DNA of 64,000 bases from DATAFF01 sp963744915. Lineage in GTDB: Bacteria > Pseudomonadota > Alphaproteobacteria > Rhizobiales > Aestuariivirgaceae. A program made the translations under genes and the position numbers. The first letter of the stretch is position 1, and each line of letters opens with the position of its first letter. Positions 53,397-61,385 of this stretch are shown here, piece by piece. Under the pieces are notes generated by a model. That model had not been told where the DNA came from, made no database searches, and saw only the letters and a program-made list of their open reading frames with translations. Location of the stretch: the NCBI GenBank assembly GCA_963744915.1, contig CAVUUY010000023.1:1-64000 (forward strand), read 5' to 3'.

Positions 53397-55377
53397 CGCG
53401 AACAGCCTCGAACCGTGCCTCGAGCCGAGCGGCAGCCGCTTCGGCGGTGATTCCAAAATGGGCATAGACCTTCTCATAGGGGCCGCTGGCGCCGAACCCG
53501 CTCATGCCGACGAACACGCCGTCGGTGCCGATGAACGGCTCCCAACCCATCCGGACGCCCGCCTCGATGGCGCCGCGCACCCGCTCCCTGCCGAGCACCG
53601 CGGCGCGGTAGGCGTCCGACTGGCGGGCGAACAGCTCCATCGACGGCACCGACACGACGCGCGTCCTCCTGCCGGCTTCCTCGAGCAGCTTGCGGGCGGC
53701 AAGCGCGATCTCGACCTCCGACCCCGAGGCGAACACCACGATATCGGCGACCGCCTCGCCGGCGATCACATAGGCGCCGCGCGCCGACAGGTTTTCGGGC
53801 GCTGCGGTCAGCCGGCATGGCTTGAGCTTCTGGCGGCTCAGCGCCATGACGCTCGGCCGGTGGCGCTCGTTCAGCGCCACCTCCCACACCTCGGCCGTTT
53901 CCACCGCATCGCAGGGCCGCAGCACCAGGAGATTGGGAATGGCCCTGAGCGCCGCCAGATGCTCGACCGGCTGATGCGTCGGCCCGTCCTCGCCGAGACC
54001 GATCGAATCATGGGTCATGACCAGGATCACCCGGATGCCCATCAGCGCCGCCAGCCGGATCGATGGTCGGCAGTAATCGGTGAAGGTCAGGAAGCTGCCG
54101 CCATAGGGGATGACCCCGCCATGGAGGGTGAGCCCGTTCATCCCGGCGGCCATCGCATGCTCGCGGATCCCCCAATGGATGTAGCGCCCGCCATAGTCGG
54201 TCACGGTGAGCAGCTTCATGTCCTTTGACCGGGTGTTGTTGGAGCCGGTGAGATCCGCCGACCCGCCGATCGTCTCGGGCACCGTGGCATTGATGACATC
54301 GAGGGCATTTTGCGAGGCATTGCGCGTCGCGAGCGCCGGCGGCTCGGCAACGAGCCGCTCGATATAGGTCCGCATTGCCGGGGCGAGCGCCGGCGGCAGG
54401 TCGCCCCGCATCCGGCGATCGAATTCTGCCCTGATCGCCGGGTCGACCCCGGCGAGGCGCTGTTCCCAGGCCAGCCTTTCCTCGGCGCCGCGCCGGCCGA
54501 CCGCCCGCCAGGCCGCAAGGAGCTCCGCCGGGATCTCGAACGGTGGATGCCGCCAGCCCAGCCGCTCGCGCGCCGCCGCGAGCTCGGCCGCCCCGAGCGG
54601 CGAGCCATGGGCCGCCGCGGTGCCCTGCTTGTGCGGCGCGCCGAAGCCGATGATGGTCCGGCAGGCGATCAAGGTCGGCCGGTCGCTGTGCTGGGCCTTG
54701 GCGATCTCCGCCGCGACCGCACCGGGATCAAGGCCGTCGACCCGCGCCACCGCCCAGCCCGAGGCAGCGAACCGCGCCGGCTGGTCGGTCGAATCGGCGA
54801 GCGTCACCGGCCCGTCGATGGATATGCCGTTGTCGTCGAACAGCACGATCAGCTTGGCAAGCTTGAGGTGGCCGGCAAGGGCCAGGGCCTCCTGCGAGAT
54901 CCCCTCCATGAGGCAGCCATCGCCGACCAGCGCATAGGTGTGATGATCGACCAGCTCGCTGCCGAACACGGCGGCGAGGTGCCGCTCGGCTATCGCCATG
55001 CCCACGGCATTGGCAAAGCCCTGGCCGAGCGGGCCGGTGGTGGTCTCGATCCCCGAGCTGTGGCCGAATTCCGGATGGCCGGCGGTGCGCGACCCGAGCT
55101 GGCGGAAATTCTTGATGTCCTCCAGCGTCATGTCGGCATAGCCGGTGAGATAGAGCAGGGCATAAAGCAGCATCGAGCCATGGCCGGCCGACAGCACGAA
55201 GCGGTCGCGGTCTGGCCAGTGCGGCGCCGCGGCATCGAATTTCAGGAACCGGGTGAATAGCACCGTCGCGAAATCGGCCGCCCCCATCGGCAGCCCGGGG
55301 TGACCGGAATTGGCCTTTTCGACCGCATCCATGGCCAGGGCCCGTATGGCGTTGGCCATTTCCTGGACTGTGCTCAT
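53374..55377 (-). CDS. tkt: Transketolase
   Basis: A 667-residue thiamine-diphosphate enzyme of the pentose-phosphate and Calvin cycles. N-terminal domain: DAVEKANSGHPGLPMGAADF, FVLSAGHGSMLLYALLYL, VGDGCLMEGISQEALALAGH with the ThDP GDG motif. Middle: GSADLTGSNNT, GIREHAMAAGMNGLTLHGG, MTHDSIGLGEDGPTHQPVEH. Full length. ATG at 55377; longer frame upstream is not part of it. Directly precedes pgk with a 23-nt overlap. Confidence 0.96.
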   Translation of the reverse strand: MSTVQEMANAIRALAMDAVEKANSGHPGLPMGAADFATVLFTRFLKFDAAAPHWPDRDRFVLSAGHGSMLLYALLYLTGYADMTLEDIKNFRQLGSRTAGHPEFGHSSGIETTTGPLGQGFANAVGMAIAERHLAAVFGSELVDHHTYALVGDGCLMEGISQEALALAGHLKLAKLIVLFDDNGISIDGPVTLADSTDQPARFAASGWAVARVDGLDPGAVAAEIAKAQHSDRPTLIACRTIIGFGAPHKQGTAAAHGSPLGAAELAAARERLGWRHPPFEIPAELLAAWRAVGRRGAEERLAWEQRLAGVDPAIRAEFDRRMRGDLPPALAPAMRTYIERLVAEPPALATRNASQNALDVINATVPETIGGSADLTGSNNTRSKDMKLLTVTDYGGRYIHWGIREHAMAAGMNGLTLHGGVIPYGGSFLTFTDYCRPSIRLAALMGIRVILVMTHDSIGLGEDGPTHQPVEHLAALRAIPNLLVLRPCDAVETAEVWEVALNERHRPSVMALSRQKLKPCRLTAAPENLSARGAYVIAGEAVADIVVFASGSEVEIALAARKLLEEAGRRTRVVSVPSMELFARQSDAYRAAVLGRERVRGAIEAGVRMGWEPFIGTDGVFVGMSGFGASGPYEKVYAHFGITAEAAAARLEARFEAVRDGEVEDA

Positions 55378-55582
55378 CCCTCGACCTTGTTGTGGCAGGA
55401 CGGGGCCATCCATAGCATCGCAACCCCGACTGTCAATGCACTGCTGGCCGGTCGGTTTCAGCCCGCTGCCCGGCCGGATCGCAGCCGACCCCCGATCTTC
55501 GCCGGTTCTTGGATGTGGAAATCGCCGCGCCGGGCCACGCTGCGGTTGCGTCGCCGGTGGCGCGAGCCTAATCTCCCGCCCC

Positions 55583-55873
55583 GTGAACAGCGATAGGCGA
55601 GGCGGCGAGGCGTCGAGGGTCGACGAAGCGCTGGGGCGTTTCGAGAATGCCATGCGCCAACTCGAAGCAGCATTGGCCCAGCTGCATGAGCAGCAGGCCC
55701 AGCGCATGCGCACTGCCGGCGATGCCGCAGCCCTCAGGACCGACCGGTTGCGTCTGGTCCAGGAATTGGCCGAGGTGCGCGCCAAGGCGAGCGAGCTCGC
55801 CGAGCAGCAAAGGCGGGCGTCGCGGCGCATCGAGCAGGCGATGGCGCGAATCCGCCGGGTTCTGGGCGAATGA
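55583..55873 (+). CDS. DUF4164 coiled-coil protein
   Basis: A 96-residue helical protein (SRVDEALGRFENAMRQLEAA, LRTDRLRLVQELAEVRAKAS, RRIEQAMARIRRVLGE) matching the DUF4164 family that usually precedes zapA in Hyphomicrobiales. Likely a coiled coil; function unknown, perhaps in division. GTG at 55583 is chosen because the family is about 90-100 residues. zapA starts 18 nt after the stop. Confidence 0.82.
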   Translation: MNSDRRGGEASRVDEALGRFENAMRQLEAALAQLHEQQAQRMRTAGDAAALRTDRLRLVQELAEVRAKASELAEQQRRASRRIEQAMARIRRVLGE

Positions 55874-55891
55874 GAATCGAGAGGGAGCGGG

Positions 55892-56257
55892 ATGGCCCAG
55901 GTGGTCATTGAGGTCAATGGACGGCCCTACACCATGCAGTGCAACGATGGTGAGGAGGAGCATCTCACCGCGCTCGCGCTGATGCTTGACGAGGAGGTCG
56001 CCCGCATCCGCGAGGCGGTGGGCAATGTCGGCGACATCCGGCTCCTGATGATGGCCGGGCTGGTCGTCTCCGACCGCCTGGTCGAGGCGCGCCGCGAGGT
56101 CGACGGGCTGCGCGACCACATCCGCCGCCTCAGCGATCAGGGCCAGCCAGCCATCGGCCTGCGCATCCAGGAGGACAAGGTGGCGCAGCGCCTCGATGCC
56201 GCGGCGCGCCGCCTCGAGCAGCTGGCGCGCGACACCCGTGGACGGGGCCAGGCGTAA
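55892..56257 (+). CDS. zapA: Cell division protein ZapA
   Basis: A 121-residue ZapA that bundles FtsZ. N-terminal beta domain MAQVVIEVNGRPYTMQCNDG, EEEHLTALALMLDEEVARIR and then a long coiled coil through DRLVEARREVDGLRDHIRRL. The AGAGGGAG site before the ATG is strong. Followed by 6S RNA and fau, the typical alphaproteobacterial order. Confidence 0.93.
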   Translation: MAQVVIEVNGRPYTMQCNDGEEEHLTALALMLDEEVARIREAVGNVGDIRLLMMAGLVVSDRLVEARREVDGLRDHIRRLSDQGQPAIGLRIQEDKVAQRLDAAARRLEQLARDTRGRGQA

Positions 56258-56339
56258 AGCATTGTTCCCCTTGCCTCAGGCGTCGCCCGCGCTTAATTAC
56301 TGCAACAGGCGAGCTGCCCGGTGCGTGCAGGAGAACGCA

Positions 56340-56480
56340 TTCCCAGGGGCCTATGTTTGATTCCAATTGGGAGCTGTCCCTGACCTTGACCCTGGTCTTC
56401 GTCACACGGCGCCCACCTACGCAAGTAGGGACCCGGGATCGACCCCTCCCACGGCCATGGCGGCCCGCCACTCTACCCGT
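56340..56480 (+). ncRNA. ssrS: 6S RNA
   Basis: The zapA-fau gap is where alphaproteobacteria encode 6S RNA, which binds RNA polymerase in stationary phase. The region carries the expected structured sequence: a G-rich 5' strand (TTCCCAGGGGCC), a central bubble with GATTCCAATTGGGAGCTGTC and a CCACCTACGCAAGTAGGGAC hairpin, and the complementary 3' arm GACCCCTCCCACGGCC. Ends are approximate (about 140 nt). Confidence 0.72.
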
Positions 56481-56504
56481 TTGCGGCCATCGGGGAATCG
56501 GGTG

Positions 56505-57143
56505 ATGAGCGTTGGCGATCTGAGCTCCCGCGCGACTCTGGACGAGATTGCCGCCGCCAAGCGGCATGCGCGCCGAGCCGCCGAGCAGTGCCGCGCTGCC
56601 GCCCATGCCGAACGCGGCTCCCATGCCGCGGCCTATCTGGCGGCGCATGGCCTCCCCTTTGTCGACCCGCGGCCCGCCGGCGCCGTCTCCGGCTTCACCG
56701 CGTTCCGCACCGAGATCGACGTCATCCCGCTGCTCGCCCGCCTGGCCGGCGACGGCTGGGCCACCGCCCTGCCGGTGGTTGCCGCCGACGGCGCGCCGCT
56801 TGCCTTCCGCCGCTGGACCCCTGGCGAGCCGACGGTGCCGGGCCGCTTCGGCATTCCCGTGCCGCATGCGGCTTCGGACGAGCTCCTGCCGGACGTCCTT
56901 CTCGTGCCGATGCTGGCCTTCGACCGTGCCGGATTCCGCCTCGGTTATGGCGGTGGCTTCTACGACCGCACCGTCGCATGGCTGCGGCAGGTGAAGCCGA
57001 TCGTCGCTGTCGGCATCGCCTATGCGGCGCAGGAGGTTGCCGCCGTGCCGCGCGGGCGCTATGACCAGCCGCTCGACTGGATCGTGACGGAGGTGGGGGC
57101 GTTCCAGCCGATGCTGGATCACGCTGTCGACCGGGCGCCCTGA
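56505..57143 (+). CDS. fau: 5-formyltetrahydrofolate cyclo-ligase
   Basis: A 212-residue enzyme converting 5-formyl-THF and ATP to 5,10-methenyl-THF. Motifs: a basic N-terminal loop (AAAKRHARRAAEQCRAAAHA), DVLLVPMLAFDRAGFRLGYG with GGGFYDRTVAWL, and YDQPLDWIVTEVGAFQ. A GGGGAA lies upstream of ATG 56505; GTG at 56502 is also possible. The 6S-fau linkage is typical. ymdB-like gene follows directly. Confidence 0.93.
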   Translation: MSVGDLSSRATLDEIAAAKRHARRAAEQCRAAAHAERGSHAAAYLAAHGLPFVDPRPAGAVSGFTAFRTEIDVIPLLARLAGDGWATALPVVAADGAPLAFRRWTPGEPTVPGRFGIPVPHAASDELLPDVLLVPMLAFDRAGFRLGYGGGFYDRTVAWLRQVKPIVAVGIAYAAQEVAAVPRGRYDQPLDWIVTEVGAFQPMLDHAVDRAP

Positions 57144-57959
57144 ATGCGGCTTTTGTTCCTTGGTGATGTTGTCGGCCGGTCGGGCCGCGAGGCGGTGATC
57201 CGCGAGATGCCCGCCTTGCGCGACCGCTTTGCCCCCGATCTCGTGGTGCTCAACGGCGAGAATGCCGCCGGCGGTTTCGGCATCACGGAGACGATCTATA
57301 AGTCGCTGATCGGTGCCGGCGTCGACGTCATAACTCTCGGTAATCATGCCTTCGACCAGCGCGAGGCGTTGGTGTTCATCGAGCGCGTCGACAATCTGCT
57401 GCGGCCGGTCAACTACCCGGCGGGAACGCCGGGGCGGGGCGCCGGGATCTTCACCGCCCGCAATGGCGGCCGCGTTCTGGTCGTCAATGTCATGGGCGTG
57501 GCCAAGATGGAGGCGCTGGCCGATCCCTTTGCGGCGGTCGACCACGAGCTCGAAAGCTGCCCGCTCAGGACCGCTTGCGATGCCTCGCTCGTCGATTTCC
57601 ATGCCGAGCTGACCTCGGAGAAGATGGCGCTTGGCCATTATGTCGACGGCCGCGCCAGTTTCCTGGTCGGCACCCATACGCATGTCCCGACCGCCGATCA
57701 CCAGATCCTCCCCGGCGGTACCGCCTATGTCACCGATGCCGGCATGTGCGGCGATTATGATTCGGTGATTGGCATGGACAAGGAGGAGCCGCTCAACCGT
57801 TTTCTCCGCAAGATCGCGCTCGGCCGCTTCAGCCCGGCGACCGGCCCTGCCACCGTGTCTGGGATTGCCGTCCTGACCGATGATGCAACCGGCCTCGCCA
57901 AGGCGATAGCGCCGGTCAGAATCGGCGGCCGGCTCGAACCGGCCTGGCCGCAATGGTAG
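57144..57959 (+). CDS. YmdB-family metallophosphoesterase
   Basis: A 271-residue TIGR00282/YmdB-type phosphoesterase. Metal motifs: MRLLFLGDVVGRSGREAVIR, VLNGENAAGGFGI, TLGNHAFDQREALVFI, and FLVGTHTHVPTADHQILPGG. Members of the family hydrolyse 2',3'-cyclic nucleotides. ATG immediately follows the fau stop. The overlap of its end with a shadow frame of yebC is not meaningful. Confidence 0.93.
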   Translation: MRLLFLGDVVGRSGREAVIREMPALRDRFAPDLVVLNGENAAGGFGITETIYKSLIGAGVDVITLGNHAFDQREALVFIERVDNLLRPVNYPAGTPGRGAGIFTARNGGRVLVVNVMGVAKMEALADPFAAVDHELESCPLRTACDASLVDFHAELTSEKMALGHYVDGRASFLVGTHTHVPTADHQILPGGTAYVTDAGMCGDYDSVIGMDKEEPLNRFLRKIALGRFSPATGPATVSGIAVLTDDATGLAKAIAPVRIGGRLEPAWPQW

Positions 57960-58015
57960 ATTGCGCCTTCGCGCGTAGAGGTCGCCTTATCCTTCAGAAA
58001 AATGCCGAGGACGCC

Positions 58016-58765
58016 ATGGCCGGTCACTCCCAATTCAAGAACATCATGCACCGGAAGGGGAAGCAGGATGCCGTGCGCGCCAAGCTGTTCGCCAAGCTCG
58101 CCCGCGAGATCACCGTGGCGGCTCGCCAGGGACTGCCCGATCCGGCAATGAATGCCCGCCTCCGGCTCGCCATCCAGAATGCCCGCGCCCAATCCATGCC
58201 GAAGGACAATATCGAGCGCGCCATCAAGAAGGCAGCGGGCAACGAGGCCGAGTCCTATGAAACGATCCGCTATGAGGGATATGGGCCGGGCGGTGTCGCC
58301 CTGATCATCGAGGCCTTGACCGACAACCGCAACCGCACTGCCGGCGCCGTGCGCTCCTATTTCAGCAAATTCGGCGGCAATCTCGGAGAAACCAATTCCG
58401 TCTCCTTCCTGTTCGACCGCGTCGGCGAGATCGCTTATGGCGCCGACGGCGGCACCGCCGACCAGGTGCTCGAGGCGGCGATCGAGGCCGGGGCCGGCGA
58501 TGTCGCCAGCGACGCCGCCGGCCACGTCGTCACCTGCGGCTTCGAGGAGCTCGGCGATGTCGCCGCCCGCCTCGAGGAGCTGCTGGGCGCACCGCAGTCG
58601 GTGAAGTCGGTTTGGCGTCCCAGGGTCACCGCCCCGCTGGACGAGGAGGGAGCGCAGTCGTTGATGAAGCTGCTCGCCACCATCGAGGACGATGACGACG
58701 TCCAGAATGTCTACACCAATTTCGACGTTTCTGACGATGTGATGGCGCGGCTGACTGCGGCTTGA
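58016..58765 (+). CDS. yebC: YebC/PmpR-family transcriptional regulator or translation factor
   Basis: A 249-residue YebC protein. The start MAGHSQFKNIMHRKGKQDAV is diagnostic, then AKLFAKLAREITVAARQGLP, KDNIERAIKKAAG and GYGPGGVALIIEALTDNRNR. Some YebC proteins act as DNA-binding regulators and others help ribosomes at proline stretches; either is possible. It precedes ruvCAB, a widespread arrangement. ATG at 58016 rather than the longer frame. Confidence 0.95.
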   Translation: MAGHSQFKNIMHRKGKQDAVRAKLFAKLAREITVAARQGLPDPAMNARLRLAIQNARAQSMPKDNIERAIKKAAGNEAESYETIRYEGYGPGGVALIIEALTDNRNRTAGAVRSYFSKFGGNLGETNSVSFLFDRVGEIAYGADGGTADQVLEAAIEAGAGDVASDAAGHVVTCGFEELGDVAARLEELLGAPQSVKSVWRPRVTAPLDEEGAQSLMKLLATIEDDDDVQNVYTNFDVSDDVMARLTAA

Positions 58766-58779
58766 GCTATGCTCATGGC

Positions 58780-59274
58780 ATGGGGCAGACGATTCGCATC
58801 ATCGGCATCGACCCGGGGCTCAGGCGGACCGGCTGGGGCGTCATCGAGCGGGACGGCAGCCGCCTCAGCCATGTCGCCGACGGCATGCTGAGCCCGAACG
58901 AATGCGGCTCGCTGGCCGACCGGCTGGTCGAGTTGAAGAACGGTCTCGAGGCGGTGCTCGCCGCCTATGTGCCGGACGAGGCGGCGGTGGAGGAGACTTT
59001 CGTCAACAACAATGCCCGCGCCACGCTCAAGCTCGGCCATGCCCGCGCCGTGGCGCTGATCGTCCCGGCCATGCGCGGCCTGCGGGTCGCCGAATATGCC
59101 CCGAACGAGGTCAAGAAGGCGGTGGTCGGCGCCGGTCACGCCGAGAAGCAGCAGGTCACCCGGATGGTGCGGCTGCTGCTGCCCAGGTCGTGCCCGGCGA
59201 CCAGCGATGCCGCCGACGCCCTGGCGGTAGCCATCTGCCATGCCCACCATCTGGCCGTGCGGCTGAGGGTCTGA
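58780..59274 (+). CDS. ruvC: Holliday junction endonuclease RuvC
   Basis: A 164-residue RNase H-fold nuclease resolving four-way DNA junctions. Active-site acids: Asp in IIGIDPGLRRTGWGV, Glu in VEETFVNNNARATLKLG and the C-terminal Asp pair in SDAADALAVAICHAHH. ATG at 58780 is preferred over a TTG at 58762 that overlaps yebC. ruvA follows 4 nt later. Confidence 0.95.
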   Translation: MGQTIRIIGIDPGLRRTGWGVIERDGSRLSHVADGMLSPNECGSLADRLVELKNGLEAVLAAYVPDEAAVEETFVNNNARATLKLGHARAVALIVPAMRGLRVAEYAPNEVKKAVVGAGHAEKQQVTRMVRLLLPRSCPATSDAADALAVAICHAHHLAVRLRV

Positions 59275-59278
59275 GCGG

Positions 59279-59896
59279 ATGATCGCGCTGCTCAAGGGCC
59301 GGGTCGAGGCCTATGAGGACGACGGGGTCATCCTCGATGTCGGCGGCGTCGGCTACCATGTCACCTGCTCGTCGCGGACCCTGGCGGCGCTGCCGCGGGT
59401 CGGCGAGGTCGGCAAGCTCTTCACCGAAATGCTGGTGTCGGAAAACGCCATCCGCCTGGTCGGCTTCGCCAACGAGGCCGAGCGCGCCTGGTTCCGGCTC
59501 CTCGACAATGTTCAGGGTGTCGGCACCCGGGTGGCGCTCGCGGTCCTGTCGACGCTCAGCACCAGCGAGCTCGCCTCGGCCATCGCCTTCGGCGACAAGG
59601 CGATGGTCGGCCGTAGCCCCGGCGTCGGCCCGAAGCTTGCCCAGCGCATCGTGTCGGAGCTCAAGGACAAGGCGCCCGGGCTTCAGCTTGCCGATCCGGC
59701 GCTTGCCAGAATTGGGGGCGCGGTCCCGGAGGTGCCACCGCGCGCCGCCGCCGATGCCGTCTCGGCGCTGGTCAATCTCGGCTATGGCCAGGCCCAGGCC
59801 GGTGCGGCGGTCGGCAGTGCGCTGCAGGCGGCGGGCCCTGACGCGGCAGCCGAGAAGCTGATCCGCCTCGCCCTCCGCGAGCTCGCGACGCCATGA
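59279..59896 (+). CDS. ruvA: Holliday junction helicase subunit RuvA
   Basis: A 205-residue tetrameric junction-binding protein. It starts MIALLKGRVEAYEDDGVILD, with the OB fold, then helix-hairpin-helix repeats LLDNVQGVGTRVALAVLST and GRSPGVGPKLAQRIVSELKD; the C-terminal RuvB-binding domain is DAVSALVNLGYGQAQAGAAV. Overlaps ruvB by 4 nt. Confidence 0.95.
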   Translation: MIALLKGRVEAYEDDGVILDVGGVGYHVTCSSRTLAALPRVGEVGKLFTEMLVSENAIRLVGFANEAERAWFRLLDNVQGVGTRVALAVLSTLSTSELASAIAFGDKAMVGRSPGVGPKLAQRIVSELKDKAPGLQLADPALARIGGAVPEVPPRAAADAVSALVNLGYGQAQAGAAVGSALQAAGPDAAAEKLIRLALRELATP

Positions 59897-60933
59897 CCCG
59901 GCTGGTCGACGGCAGCCGCCGCGGCGAGGACGAAGCCGAGCGGCAATTGCGTCCGCAGCGTCTGAGCGACTTTGTCGGCCAGGCCAAGGCGCGCTCCAAC
60001 CTCGAGGTCTTCATCGCTGCCGCGCGTGCCCGCAACGAGGCGCTCGACCATGTCCTGTTCGCCGGCCCTCCCGGCCTCGGCAAGACCACGCTTGCCCAGA
60101 TCGTGGCGCGCGAGCTCGGCGTGAACTTCCGTGCCACCTCCGGCCCGGTGATCGCCCGCGCCGGTGATCTCGCGGCACTCCTCACCAATCTCGAGGAGCG
60201 CGACGTCCTGTTCATCGACGAGATCCACCGCCTCAATCCGGCGGTCGAGGAGATCCTCTACCCGGCAATGGAGGATTGTCAGCTCGACCTGATCATCGGC
60301 GAGGGCCCGGCCGCCCGCTCCGTCAGGATCGAGCTTGCCCATTTCACCTTGATCGGTGCCACCACCCGGACCGGCCTCCTGACGACGCCGCTGCGGGACC
60401 GCTTCGGCATCCCGGTGCGGCTCGAATTCTACAATGAGGAGGAGCTGCTGGCGATCGTGCGCCGCAGTGCCTGGGTCCTCGGCATCGAGATGAGCGAGGA
60501 CGGCGCCCGCGAGGTGGCCCTGCGGTCGCGCGGCACGCCCCGCATCGCCGGCCGCCTGGTGCGCCGCCTGCGCGACTTCGCCGCCGTCGCCGGCGCGCCG
60601 GTGATCGACCGCACCCTTGCCGACCGGGCGCTGCTCAAGCTCGAGGTCGACAGCCGCGGCCTCGATTCCATGGACCACCGTTATCTGCATACCGTTGCCG
60701 TCAATTTCGGTGGCGGTCCGGTCGGCGTCGACACCATCGCGGCATCGCTGTCGGAGGCGCGCGATGCCATCGAGGAGATCATCGAGCCCTATCTCATTCA
60801 GCAGGGCTTCGTGAACCGCACGCCGCGCGGCCGGCTTCTCACCCCGCACGCCTTCCGCCATCTCGGCCTCGCCGTGCCGCAGCAACCCGACATCCTGCAG
60901 GGGCGCCTCTCGCTTGGCGAGGACGAGCCATGA
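59893..60933 (+). CDS. ruvB: Holliday junction helicase ATPase RuvB
   Basis: A 346-residue AAA+ motor of branch migration. EAERQLRPQRLSDFVGQAKA start, Walker A FAGPPGLGKTTLAQIVAREL, Walker B DVLFIDEIHRLNPAVEEILY, sensor IGATTRTGLLTTPLRDRFGI and the arginine-finger region, then a winged helix (FVNRTPRGRLLTPHAFRHLG). Full length. Overlaps ybgC by 4 nt. Confidence 0.96.
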   Translation: MTRLVDGSRRGEDEAERQLRPQRLSDFVGQAKARSNLEVFIAAARARNEALDHVLFAGPPGLGKTTLAQIVARELGVNFRATSGPVIARAGDLAALLTNLEERDVLFIDEIHRLNPAVEEILYPAMEDCQLDLIIGEGPAARSVRIELAHFTLIGATTRTGLLTTPLRDRFGIPVRLEFYNEEELLAIVRRSAWVLGIEMSEDGAREVALRSRGTPRIAGRLVRRLRDFAAVAGAPVIDRTLADRALLKLEVDSRGLDSMDHRYLHTVAVNFGGGPVGVDTIAASLSEARDAIEEIIEPYLIQQGFVNRTPRGRLLTPHAFRHLGLAVPQQPDILQGRLSLGEDEP

Positions 60934-61376
60934 GCGATGGCGGCAGGGAGCCGGCGATCGCCGGGCGCATCGTCGATGGCCGCCATTTTCTACCCGTCCG
61001 CGTCTATTACGAGGACACCGATTTCTCTGGCATTGTCTATCACGCCAACTATCTCAAATTTTGCGAGCGCGGCCGCTCCGACCTGCTGCGCCTTCTCGGT
61101 ATCGAACATCGCGAGCTCGACCGCTCGGGTTTTGCCTTTGCGGTGCGGCGGATGACCTGCGACTTCGTCAAACCGGCGCGGATCGACGACCTGCTCGAGG
61201 TCGTGACGCGCCTGGTCGAGATCGCCGGCGCCCGCCTCGAGCTGGCCCAGTCGGTGCAGCGCGCCGACGACACCCTCTTCGCCGCCAATGTCACCCTCGC
61301 CCTGATCGACGCCTCGGGCCGGCCGCGCCGCCTGCCCGAGGCCTTGGCGCTGTCGCTGGGCGGCCTGATGCGCTAG
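60930..61376 (+). CDS. ybgC: YbgC-type acyl-CoA thioesterase
   Basis: A 148-residue hotdog-fold thioesterase. The core VYYEDTDFSGIVYHANYLKF with CERGRSDLLRLLGIEHREL is the YbgC motif, with the catalytic Asp in YEDTD. YbgC normally heads the tol-pal cluster, linked to phospholipid metabolism; here glnE follows instead, so tol genes must lie elsewhere. Four-nt overlap with ruvB. Confidence 0.94.
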   Translation: MSDGGREPAIAGRIVDGRHFLPVRVYYEDTDFSGIVYHANYLKFCERGRSDLLRLLGIEHRELDRSGFAFAVRRMTCDFVKPARIDDLLEVVTRLVEIAGARLELAQSVQRADDTLFAANVTLALIDASGRPRRLPEALALSLGGLMR

Positions 61377-61385
61377 GACAGGGCC

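Noticed and set aside
52071..53450. Long plus-strand frame opposite fba and pgk
   Set aside because: Antisense shadow with biased composition and no domain; pgk and fba are unambiguous on the minus strand.
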